Assembly: GCF_964199755.1 (NCBI RefSeq)
Contig: NC_133906.1
Location: 21,947,419 to 22,011,418 of the forward strand
DNA from: Larus michahellis
Taxonomy: Eukaryota > Chordata > Aves > Charadriiformes > Laridae
Length of the DNA stretch: 64,000 nucleotides
Direction: 5' to 3'
The position numbers and the translations under genes are program-made. Positions 39,268-50,900 of this stretch are shown in pieces (positions within the stretch are counted from its first letter, which is position 1; each line of letters opens with the position of its first letter). The notes beneath the pieces are model-generated. The model was not told the origin of the DNA. It saw nothing but the letters and a program-made list of their open reading frames with translations, and searched no databases.

Positions 39268-42200
39268 ATGGCGCAAGCACTTGCCTCACCAGGGCTGTTC
39301 TCTGATGATGATATTGCAGCCTCCCCTGTTCTCGAATCCACAGCAACAGGGTTTGGGGCTGATGTGTGCAAGGACCTGCTGCCGGAGTTCTCTGCCATCT
39401 CTCCAAATGTGGAGGGCTCCCAGCAGGTAAGGCTGGAGCTCTTCTGTCACAAACAGAGCAGTATTTTGAGTTGTGGCTGTCTCTGTACAAAGGTGCTGTG
39501 ATGCAGGGCCAACAGAAGCTCCTCATAAGAGGCTAGAACAAAATGTTGTGTTGTGGGGAGCAGCTCTTGTTGTGAGCACTGTACTATGAAGGGCACAGTC
39601 AGTAAGTGCCTCTTAACATGATGCCTCTTAGTGTGACACTTGGTCTGGGGGCTGGTTTTGGTGCCAGGTCTTCAGGTTGTTGATCTGATTCACTAGATAA
39701 ACAAAAGAAATGCTGGTGTGCCTGGAAATGCCTAAGAAAGCTTCTGGCATTGCTGGGGATTTTGGAACCAGAGTTACTGAGTACTAGTCAGGGTAGCCCC
39801 CATGCGTGTTCCATGCTGTGGTTCCTGTTTGTGTTCCAACAGATGTGTGTGTACTGCCTCTCTAGCTACCACATTTAACCTGTGCTGGTTTTGTAGTCTG
39901 TAGCTGAAGACAATGACGGAAAACTAAAGGTATATCTGAGAGTCCGACCCCTGAAACCTACAGAAGTGGAAAAAGGGGAAGACCAGGTGAGACACTGAAT
40001 GAAGCAGTCTCTGAGCTGGTTGCCTGTGTGCCTGCTGGGAGATGCCATTATCCTTTGCTGTTTATGCTATGGCCTCTTGTAAGCCCCTGTGGTGATAAGG
40101 TTTTATTTGTTCTTCAGGGCTGTGTCTGCATTGAGAATTCAGAGACCCTTCTTCTAAAAGCCCCTAAGGACTCCTTCACCATGCGGAGCACAGAACGTGG
40201 AGTGGGACAAGCAGCACACAGATTCTCTTTCACCCAGGTAGGTAACTGGGACAAACAATCCATCTGGAAGTTTTTCAAGCTTAAACCAGCCTTACAGCTT
40301 GAAAAGCTGGCTTAGTAATACACACTGATTCCAATGTACTGTGTGAATTATGTAGTCTCGTACAATCCTCTCAAGTTTGTTTCTATTGCTGTTTCCTTAG
40401 TTTTTCTCTTTTTAAGCTGATCCTGAGCACTTTTTCATCAGCAAATGCCAAACTTGTTTTACTCACAAGGCTCTAAACACGCTAGAGGCTGTAGGATATC
40501 AGATGTTACTGGATTAAGCAAGCAAACGGCTTGTTCTTGTAGGGAGCTTGGACTGGAATTACTGGTGTGTCTGTCGGTCATGATGTGGGGGTAGTGGAGG
40601 GAGCAAAGGACTACATAGCATCACTTGAACAACCATCAGCAATCAAAAGATAGGAAAGATCTACATGAGACCACTTTTCACGTGTCTTGTTTGCAGATCT
40701 TTGGACCAGATGTGGGGCAGAAATCGTTCTTTGATGAGACAATGAAGCAGGTGGTAAAGGATGTCTTGAATGGACAGAACTGGCTGGTTTACACCTATGG
40801 GATCACCAATTCAGGGAAGACTCACACTATTCAGGGTAAGGAAAGCACCAGTTGTTAGTAGCCTGTCGAGGGAGTTGTCTGCTTCTACACGTGAATTCTC
40901 TGTTCTTCAGGCAGCAACAAAGACGGGGGGATTCTGCCTCGCTCCTTAGCGGTCATCTTCAACAGTGTGGGGGACCGGCTGTACCAAGCCATGGATCTGA
41001 AGCCTTCCCTCTCCAGTGAGGTGATCTGGCTGGACAGCAGGCAGGTGCGACACGAAGAGGCCAAGAAGCAGACCATGCTGCAAGGGGGCCAGTGGGAGGT
41101 AAGCATGCAGCTTCTCGGAGGTTTAATAACCATAGGAAAAGGGTGGTGCCATGCTACATGGTCATGTTGTTTCCTTCCAGGAGGAGCTGTTAACGCCAAT
41201 GAAGAGGAGTCATAGTGCCGAATCTCAGCTCCAGGCCACCACCAGTGGCAGTTTTGACAGTGGAGTTGCTGGCCTCTCCTCATCTAGCCAACTCACCAAC
41301 CATTCAGACATCCAGACAGAAGGTATGTCTGGAAGTCTGCTGCGCACTACCTGCTGCTCGTTGGAAGACAGGGAGAGAGAGGGTGATGGCTATTTAGATA
41401 CTGTGTTGAGGGCAAGGGAGCAAAGGTGCTGTAGTTTCACAGCTTTCCCTTTGAAAGATAAGGATGTGGAGGCTGAAGACCTCTGTACTTATGTTTTGCC
41501 AATGTATGAAGACCTTACCACTGCATAAAAACTCAAGCCTTGTGAAATGAGAAGTTACTTGATAGTCACTTACTCGATGCATGGGGTATGGTTACTGACT
41601 GGCTGAATGCCGTGCAAAGGGGCAGCTGGGAAGCAGGGTGTTAAAGTGCCGTGTTGCACTGAGCACTTGTGCTCAGGCTTTCGAACCGAGGAACTGCTAG
41701 CTGACTAGGTACCCAGAAGCATGGAGTGGCTGAGGTAACAAGGAGTAAAACTTTACACTGGGAAGAGTTCTTGTCCTTACACAAAGGAGGATACTGTCAA
41801 AGGAAACGTCAGGCTGACTGGCGACAGGTATTAGTGTAGGCCCATATGGGAGGAGGTCTATAGAACAGACGAGTCCGGGGTAATGCTCCTGCTGAAGAGA
41901 TACCTCAGTCTATAGCCAAACCATTCAGGTTGCACCTGTGAAAAGCTGCAATCATGACTCTTCTTTTATCTTTCCCCCAGAAACGGGCCCTCACTGGGCT
42001 GATTTGGATCGTGTTTCACTCACCAACACAGGAGACGTGCAGTTCTCCATCTGGGTCTCCTTCTTTGAGATTTACAATGAGTTAATCTATGACTTGTTAG
42101 AACGAGCTTCACCTGGTCACAACCGCAAGAGGCAGACGCTGCGGCTCTGTGAAGACCAGACTGGCAACCCCTATGTGAAAGGTAGATTTGCCTGAAAAGT

Positions 42201-45200
42201 GTTTCCAGTGGTTTGCTAGGTGGATTGTACCTGAGGTGGGTGGGTGACTTAGCAGTGATGAGTTGGGGAGCATGGTGTCCTCTGTGGCCCCTCAGAGGTC
42301 TAGATTACACGGATGTTAAGTCTGTTGATGTCAGGGAAATGCAATGGTGAAGTTGGGGCCAAGAGAACTATTTTTCTGCCAGTCTCCTAACTGCCTTGCC
42401 CAATGTGTGCCTGCTTTTCCAGATCTGAACTGGATCAACGTCCGTGATGCCGACGAGGCCTGGAAACTTCTGAAACTGGGTCGGAAAAACCAGAGTTTTG
42501 CTAGCACCTACATGAACCAGAACTCCAGTCGCAGGTCTGAAGGGGGAGGGGGGTTGTTTAGGTAAAAATACAATTCTGAGGGGCTTTTAAAGGTTGCATT
42601 TCCCTTTTAAAATATCTGCATGTTTCCTTACAGTCACAGTGTCTTCTCCATTCGGATTCTGCACTTGCAAAGAGGTGGCAGTGAAGTTGTTCCAAAAATC
42701 AGCGAGTAAGTTTCATGCTGTCTAGGATCTGGGGGTGTTCTCTGTGGATTCAACTTTCCTGTCTCTCTTGTTGTGGGTATGGGAAGTATCTTGAGGAAGG
42801 TCTTGTTGAAAGTGCTTTAAAGGAGTAGATGTTCCCACTCTTAAGTCTTGGAACTCACTGAGGAGTTTGTGAGGAGTACTGCAAAGTACAACTTGAGGTA
42901 GTTCTCAGGCTTTTTGACTGAAGGGAAATGTGAGTAACTCTGCACTTGCAGCAGGGCGGATTTGAGTGCTGCTGACGCCTGTTCCTGGGATGTGGTTATC
43001 TGGAAATGGGTTGGCTTGGTACCTAGGGAGCAACTGTCCTGAGGACTAGTAAAGGATCATTGAACTTGACACTGCAAAGCTCATGTTGGTGTTACCTTGT
43101 GTAACCCCTACATTTAGGGTAGACCCTTCTGTCCAGCAATAGCCCATACACGGGAAGGTGAGCAGGGTAGACACCACAGGGTGTCTGAATTCTAAACCTG
43201 GACAGAACAGGACAAACCTAGCAGGTCATGTGAGTGTCACCTGCGCTCTTTTCAGGTTATCCCTGTGTGACCTTGCGGGGTCAGAGCGCTGCAAAGACCA
43301 GAAAAGCGGGGACCGAATGAAAGAAGCAAACAACATCAATACCTCCCTCCACACACTGGGTCGCTGTATTGCTGCCCTGCGCCAGAACCAGCAGGCCAAG
43401 TGAGTATCCAGAAGTCCATAGGGAGCATGTGGGGAGACTGTTTTGCTTTCCCATGGGCTCACTCTTGTCTCTCCCCATAGATCGAAGCAGACTGTGGTTC
43501 CCTTCCGGGACAGCAAGCTAACCCGTGTGTTCCAGGGTTTCTTCACTGGACGTGGGCGCTCTTGCATGATTGTCAACATCAATCAGTGCGCATCTACATA
43601 CGATGAAACTCTGTATGTAGCCAAGTTCTCAGCCGTTGCCAGCCAGGTAAGTAGGACACACAGCAGGATCATGGCACGCTCGGGATATACTCTGTTTCTG
43701 TCAGAAGGGGCCCCTTTCCATGACAAGACGGGGGGAATGCTTGCAAGCCTTCCTTATGCTTCTCCAGTGGATTATTACCTTTACAGTTATCTCCAGATTT
43801 TGCTAAATTAAAAGGGCTGACAGGTTGCAGAGAAGTACCGTGTTCAAAGACTACACAACTTCCAGGCTTTTTGGACTAGTACTGATGGCCTTTTTCCCTT
43901 TAGCTTGTTCAGGCGCCTCCCACAAAGCTGAGACTTCCATCTATCCAATCAATCATCAAAGAGCACAACAGGCGAACCAGCCAGGGTCTAGAGCCAGCGG
44001 CAAAGGAAGAAGAGGAATCAGAAGAGGATGGTGAGGATGAAGCAGATGTCACCATGTATGAGAAGGAGGTGGGTTGTGATTTGTTTTACAGCTTTTATGA
44101 ATAGAGAGGGAAGAACGTGACTGTTGGCTTTGTCGTTGGGAGGTCTGGCTGGAGCTCAGCACCAGACCAAGAGATGACAGAGATCCTCAGGATATGGGAC
44201 CCAGAAAATTCAGATCTATGAGGAAACCATCCCACAATTGGTCTAAATCTGAAGCACATGCTTAAATTAGAAACGCTTTTCATCTGTGCAATAGGGACAG
44301 TAAGAGCTTGGGTGTAGATCTATAATCCCTACTCTGCAAGGGAAATCTAGAGATCAGAAAACATACAAAACAAATGGCTAAACTAATTGAGGAAAAATAA
44401 CCAAACTTCCTAGATACTCAAAGTGTCCAGCTGCAATAACTGAAAGATAAAAGATGGAAGTCGTATACCTACAGAGACTTGAGTTGTAATGTGCCGAGGC
44501 AGCAAATCCCTGGGCAGTGCAGTAGGGGAAGCTGCTCTGGAGACAGCTCCACATGGAGTGCAATGTTTAAGCCACCTCATGGAAAAGGGATTAAGAGCAA
44601 ACCTGGCAACTTCTCTTTCCAAGTGACTAAAAGAATCTTAAACCAACATTACCCCAGCCTACGTCTATGGGATCAGCTAACAACTTCTAGGTCTTAATTC
44701 CGTTGTGAGGTGTGTGCAATGGAGTTTCCGTCCTTCTTGCAGGACTTGTTGCGCGTAGTGGAAGCTGCACGAGAGCTGCTGGTGCAAGAGCGGCGGGACA
44801 AGCTGCAGCTAGAAATGCGCCTCCGTGAGGAGATCTGCAATGAAATGTGGGAGCGCATGCAACGGAAGGAGCAATGGTGCAGGTACAGCTTATGCTGATC
44901 TCTCTGCTCAGGGTGAGCTGCAGCACCAAGAACTGCCAGACCCTGACATGTAGATGTTTGCTCCCTTTGTAGCCAGTATGTGGACACTCAGGAGCGGATG
45001 CTGGAGGAACTGTATGAGGATAAACTGAATAACCTGAAAGAGTCGCTAACCGACTATTACCAGGAGGAGATCCAGGTTTGTTCAGGGCAATGGAATGACA
45101 TCAGGAAAGTGGCAGTGGGTTGGGAGAGGACTCAGGATATTTGAGTCCACGAAAGTGACTTATGCAAACTGAGAGGAAAAATTTTGCTTTTTGTGGTATT

Positions 45201-47643
45201 TCTTGTGATGATACTTGAGAGCGTGATCTGCAATTTTTGCTTCTTGTCTTCTGCTTTATGTAATTCACCAGGCTTTCTCATTTTCAGCCGTTAATCTAGA
45301 AGCTGATGTGCAGCCATTCTGACTCTTCTGTTTGGTCAGCATGATTCTCTCCCCTTTTACTCTTTTTGGTAGTGGCCTGCTTTGCACTCTTCAGACTAAC
45401 ACAAGTTCTGTGAATTTCTCCTCTTTAGTTATGACAGGTATAGCCTGTCTATGTTTTCCATGCTATGGCATTCGAGTGGCCTCTGGGACTTGTTGCAGAC
45501 CTCTCAGAAAATGCCAACTTTCAAAAAATTTCTTGTCTTTAGAGGCTGGAAAAAAGTGGTTTAGGCTCACAGGAAACGGGTTCACTGTTTTCAGCTAAAG
45601 GACATTAAAGGCTGGGTCCAATGTGTGAAATGTGTGATTGAGAGAGTCTCCTGGAAGACAGACATTGAAAGCTTCAGAAAAGCTGTGTTAAAGAAATCTT
45701 GTTTGAATATTTGAACAAACTTGCTTTTCTTAAGGAGCGTGATGAGAAGATTGAGGAGCTCCAAGTTGCTCTACAGGAGGCAAAACAAAAATTGGAGAGC
45801 CTGGAGGCTAAGCAAAAGGACTCGGGGCAAGGCTTGCGTCGATCCAAGCGAGTGGCCACCTCATGCGCTCTGCAACAGGAGCTGGCAGATACTAAAGCCA
45901 AACTGGAGCAATGTCAAATGGAGTTAAATACCGCAAATGCAGGTAAGGCAGGCGCTGCACTGGCTCTCAAGTACGCCCGAGCAATCCTCGCAGAGGGCTA
46001 GTGATGCCTTTTTTCAGTAGGGTACACTGGATTCAGACATCCTGAAACCACTGTTCAGAGTTGTAGATAGGAATGTGCTGGATGGACAGGGTTTCACTTC
46101 ATTTTCACAAGAAAATGGATTTTAGGGCAGGATCCATCTCCCTGTTCAAATCCTGAAGTCCCTTTGTGTAACTGAAAGGAAGAAGCCTGGACTGTTTGTG
46201 CATGTGTGCACAAACTCAAAGCTTGTCTCAGCTTGCCTGTGGCAGCTTGTCTCAATGGAAGTCCTGACTTCAGAAAAAGGGGAAGCTTAGGGATGTACTG
46301 TTGGTCACTGCTTTTTGTCTGTTCCTAGAGTTGTGCAAGTACCAGAAGTTACTGGAGCCACCTCCCTCTGCCAGAGCCATTACTGTGGATGTAGACAGGA
46401 AGCTGGAGGATGGACAGAAGGTAACTCCATCTCTGCGTTGCAGAAAGGAACATTTGCAGGGCAAAGTGGTTGCTGGTTTAAACAGTGTTTTGGAGCTGCT
46501 GTCTCCAGGTTGTTTGTAAACAAATGGCTGAAGTTGAAATGGGTCTGTTGAAAACAAACCCTTACGAGAGATGTGGAAGGTGCTGGTCTCTGATGCCAGC
46601 ACACCTCACTCAGAGGGGATCCTCCCTTAGTACTGCATGTCTGAGTTACCCTGGAACGGCTTTGTTTGCAGAACCATGTCAAAGCTAGCTGTTGGACTAA
46701 ACTTCTCTCTCCTGTAGAATGTCAGATTGCTGCGTTCAGAATTACAAAAACTTGGGGAGTCTCTTCAGTCTGCAGAGAGGGCGTGCTGCCACAGCACAAG
46801 CGCAGGGAAACTTCGAGAAGCCCTCTGTACGTGCGATGACATTCTGGCTAGACAGGTAACGTGTCTGTGGGTTGCAGGGGGATTTAGTCTGTGCCCTTTG
46901 CCCTTATCAGAGTAACCTAGGATCTTGCAGCTGCAAATAGAAATGACTTATTCTCCAGACACACATTCTCTATTACATTAGGAAGCTATATTGCTCATTT
47001 TTTCAGTGCCTGAGTCACTGCATATTCAGCTCTCCAAAGGAGACCCAAGTTGTTCCTGTGCAGTTAACTGACAGCCTGCACTTAAAGTAGGAGAATTCAG
47101 AGTTCTTGCTTCCTTATTCGCTTCACTCCATCCCAGTTGCTATGGCAGTGTGTTTGCAGCACAATGGATTCAGCTTCTTCCTAGCCTCACTGTCCCTATT
47201 TTATTATTGAACCGCTACACTGGTGACAGCAGAAGCTGTTATGCATGGCCTTATTTAACACACCAGTTAGTGAATTTTGGCAAAGGCAGTTTATTCTCTT
47301 CCGTTCACAGTAACCAGGGAGTTATGAAACTTGTCATATCTTTATATATGTATTGCCTTCCCTTTCTCAGGACCAGACACTGGCAGAACTACAGAACAAC
47401 ATGATGCTGGTAAAACTAGACCTGCGGAAGAAAGCCGCTTGTATTGCTGAACAGTATCACACAGTGCAGAAGCTCCAGGCTCCTCCAACATCTACCTTAA
47501 AGAAACGGTTCTGTTCCAACAGAGAAAACCTCCAACCTAATCAGCCTCCTGGGAAAAAGCCCTTCCTGCACAACCTTCTCTCTTGTTCAGCGGCCCGGCC
47601 CGGTGCTGGCAGAGGCTGGCAACTTCGCTCAGTTGCTCAATGA
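39268..47643 (+). CDS. KIF20A: Kinesin-like protein KIF20A (MKLP2), 18 coding exons
   Basis: Coding exons: 39268-39426, 39897-39986, 40118-40237, 40697-40835, 40911-41098, 41181-41322, 41981-42181, 42423-42534, 42634-42705, 43256-43399, 43481-43646, 43904-44068, 44743-44882, 44973-45075, 45735-45942, 46329-46420, 46718-46855, 47371-47643. Frame is continuous for 883 residues (human 890). The motor domain spans about 65-511: P-loop GITNSGKT 158-165, switch I NSSRSHS 380-386, switch II DLAGSE 413-418. The long family-specific loop-6 insertion falls at about 190-300. An acidic patch follows the motor (EEEESEEDGEDE), then coiled coil about 560-790. KIF20A is a mitotic kinesin of the central spindle that carries the chromosomal passenger complex to the midzone, and it binds RAB6 on Golgi membranes. 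The last 26 residues differ from human. Confidence 0.96.
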
Positions 47644-47730
47644 CTTTTCACAGAGAGATCCCTGCCCCGCTATTACTGGGAACAGGTGCCAAATCCAATA
47701 TAATAGCATCTCTTTTTCTTTGTGTGCTTG

Positions 47731-47736
47731 TTTATT
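47731..47736 (-). terminator. SFXN1: Probable SFXN1 poly(A) signal
   Basis: Plus-strand TTTATT reads AATAAA on the minus strand about 250 bases beyond the SFXN1 stop. It is the first canonical signal after the stop. Confidence 0.6.
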
Positions 47737-47933
47737 GTTATTGTAGCTGCTTGAGAGCTTATGTAAACACTTTTGGATATGTATGGTTAAACTTTTAATT
47801 GATACCAAAGTGGACAAAACGACCTTCTGTAATTTAAACAATACAATGAGGAAACTCTTTAAATATAAAATAATGCAGATGACAAAGTTGCTTAACAAAA
47901 GTTGTTTAACACCTTCAACTATGTTGGCACATA

Positions 47934-47939
47934 ATTAAA
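47934..47939 (+). terminator. KIF20A: Possible KIF20A poly(A) signal (ATTAAA)
   Basis: ATTAAA is the commonest variant signal. It lies about 290 bases past the KIF20A stop in A-rich DNA, close to the end of the SFXN1 coding region on the other strand. Weaker variant hexamers also occur earlier, so the real end is uncertain. Confidence 0.35.
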
Positions 47940-47986
47940 AATAAGTTCGCAAGGTCCTCCTTGAAAGATATTTTCCCTTCCTTGCA

Positions 47987-50900
47987 TTATAATCCTTTAT
48001 TAAAGTATACTCGTTCTAGGTCAGGGCTGTTCTCTCGGATCTTGGCTTGCAGTTCTGGCTCCAAGCGTGTTACAGACATAGAACTAAGCAAAAGAAACAG
48101 TAAAATAGTTATATATGACAAGCACTTGAATGTAAAATAAGATGGACAATGCATCCAGTCAAACTTCCTTGTTTTTTTAAGTTCTTATGAGGGAATAATG
48201 CTCACGGACCAAATGAGTCCCTGCTTAAAAGGCAGCAATCCAGAAATAGCTGTTGCTACTGCCATGAGGGTCACTTCAGGAGGGGCACGTTCTCAAATGC
48301 AGTTTAAGGTCTAACCTTGCGATGAACTGGAGAGCCAGGGCTGAATGAAGAACTGTGCTGCACTTGCTCTGCTCGTTTGTGAAGTCAGCTCCAGGTAGCC
48401 TAGTGACACACACTTACACTGCTCTACCCTGTGCCAGGCAGGGAAACGCACGGTGTCACGACTGCTTTGTTGTACTCAAATGATTGCCCTGGATAAGAAC
48501 TAGGTATTGCTTTCTGGAAGTCAAAAGCTCAATATTTTAACAAAGCTCCAGCTTGCATTGTTTAAGCTTGTCAAGCTTAGACAACCACTAATAACGCAAG
48601 AGGAAGTTTAGTTGAATTTAGGACCCTGTTCATACCATGTACTGCACATTCAGCTAACTTTGTTTGTATGGGATCCATCCAAGTTTCATTATGATTTAAG
48701 CTGTAATGAATATTGTTTCTGAGACAGTTTACAGTACTGAACTACCTGTGTATTGATGAAAAATAATAATCAAGTGCTGTTCTGTATAACCAAAGACCTT
48801 TCCAGCTGAAAAGAAAATGGGCTCTTACTGTATTTCATGAAGCCATAATGTTGCTGGACACAAATATATTGTTTGGACCACATTAGCCTTTTTTACAAAT
48901 CATTCCAGTGATTCCTAACTCTGTATTGTCAAACTTTTCAGCTTGAAAGAGTGTGGTTCAACTACTTACCCATACCTCTTGTTCACTGTTCCTATGGAGC
49001 TGCGGCTCAAGCTGCTACCAGTTTGTAAATAAGTGAGCCCAATTCAACTATTGTATGTCACTGATGAGAACATAGTTATTGCTTTTCTCAGTATTCTCAT
49101 GTTTATCACACTTGTTATATGGGAATTATGACTGTGCTCTGGGAGGCAGTGACCGCTGGTTTCTGTCTCTTTGCGGTAGCTTGCACGCAGCTGGGAGCGT
49201 AACATTAAAGTAAGAATAATGTAACAGGAGTACGTACCTTTTTTGAGGAAACAGTGCACAACACAGGGGTGTTGCAAACACAAGGCTAGAGGAGACAAAA
49301 ATGGGTTTACAGAATTTAGGGTGCTAAAAGAAAATTCAAAGCCCTCAGGCATGGTCTTCTAGGCAGAAAGCTTTTTTTTTTGTATACAGTGAGGTGAAGT
49401 TCCACGACGTGCTGTGTAACCTTTGTTTCTCACTGCATTATACCTTATGAAAGCATTTACCTACTATGTAGTACTAAACACCTCAATACCATGTTTACAA
49501 GTGTGTATAAAATTATCATTTGATGTCGTCTCAGTGTTTTGCATTGGTGTGCGTGACAACAAAAAGTGTCAGACAATGGCAAATGAAGCTCCATTAACCA
49601 AGTGTTTCAGGAATTCATCAGCCTGCAGGATCCGATTCCAATTATTATCTATGGAGGCAGCAGTCAAAGCGCCTCTTCTAATCAATCTGCTACGTGCCTT
49701 TTTTTGCCACTCCCTTTCTTTCTCCCTCCTTCCCTCTATTTTTATTGGCAACTTCTTTGTTACTAACAGCTTTTTTTTTTTTAATATGGTAGTTATCAGT
49801 TACAGATATGGAAGTGAAGTCACTGCTGTAGCTTCATTAACTCTCTCAACTTTAAACAAAGTGCAAATACTGCTACTTCCTCCAAAACCCTACAACTATC
49901 TCTTAAAATATCAGACACAACACAAAGATTTCACTTACCAGAATCCGACTAATCCAACTTGAATTGGAGCACTCATCCAAGGAAATCTCTGTTAAGAATA
50001 AACCGCACAGGGTGAGTATGGTATCTTTTCTCCCCGCTCTTCCCACCTTCCTGGAATTCTTGTATTGTAAGAGACAGACTGCACCTAACAGACTTTTGGA
50101 CACGATGAAGGCAAAACAATCACCAGCACACCTTAAAGCTGGGCTCCAGTTTGAGAGCCCAATCCCTTTGAAAAGTAATAAGAAAATTCCCAGCGATATC
50201 GGCGTAGACTTACACCGAGTTAAGTGTCCCTTAGAAACTACGACGGGTGGTTGACTGTTTTACTTACGACCTGATCCCGAGTCTGGGGGCCATTTGAGTC
50301 ACGCAGGCCCCCAGCAGAAACACGGCCAGAGTTCGGAGCGGTGCTGCAGCAGCAAGGGGCCGCCACAGCTAAAGGCACGGCGAATTTTGCCCAGACACCC
50401 CTAAGAAGAGCCATGTCTGGTTACAGCTCCCGCCTCTTCGGTGCCATCAAATGGTTTTGACGCACGACTGGAGATTTACTTTGTGAGCAACAGCAGCACC
50501 AACCATACATAAGGGAGGTGTCAAGGGAAACGTGAGTCTGCCTCTCTCAGCCCTTCCTCCTGCCTTGTGATTAGTTTCGATGGGTAGGAGCCTGCCCCTG
50601 CGGCACTGCCCAGTACACTCCAGTTCTGCAAGAGTTCACCTTTCGTTGAAGGAAAAAAGGCTGGAAGAAGTGCGGATACAAAGCTGAGAAAGCAACATGT
50701 GATCTATAAATGCATTTTTAGCACGCTCCTCATTACCGTAACTTTTGCAGAACTTGAACATACGCCAAGAAATATAATAGTTCAAATGACTTAGGAATCC
50801 GCTCCCCACCCATGTTAGAATTTTAGTTGAAATTAATTACTAACGAAATAAAATCAGACCTGTTTAAATGACACTGCTGCAACGGCCTTCTGTTGCTACA

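Larger units (their letters stand above)
47644..47986. other. Facing 3' ends of KIF20A and SFXN1
   Basis: Only 343 bases separate the two stop codons. On the minus strand an AATAAA (plus TTTATT, 47731-47736) would end SFXN1 close to the KIF20A stop. On the plus strand the only close candidates are ATTAAA at 47934-47939 and weaker variants. If these are used, the two 3' UTRs overlap antisense by about 200 bases. Confidence 0.55.

Noticed and set aside
42534-42540. Weak donor GTCTGA after KIF20A exon 42423-42534 considered a sign of a broken gene
   Set aside because: The codon split (AG|T) restores the invariant NSSRSHS switch I motif across the junction, so the site is used despite its weak consensus.
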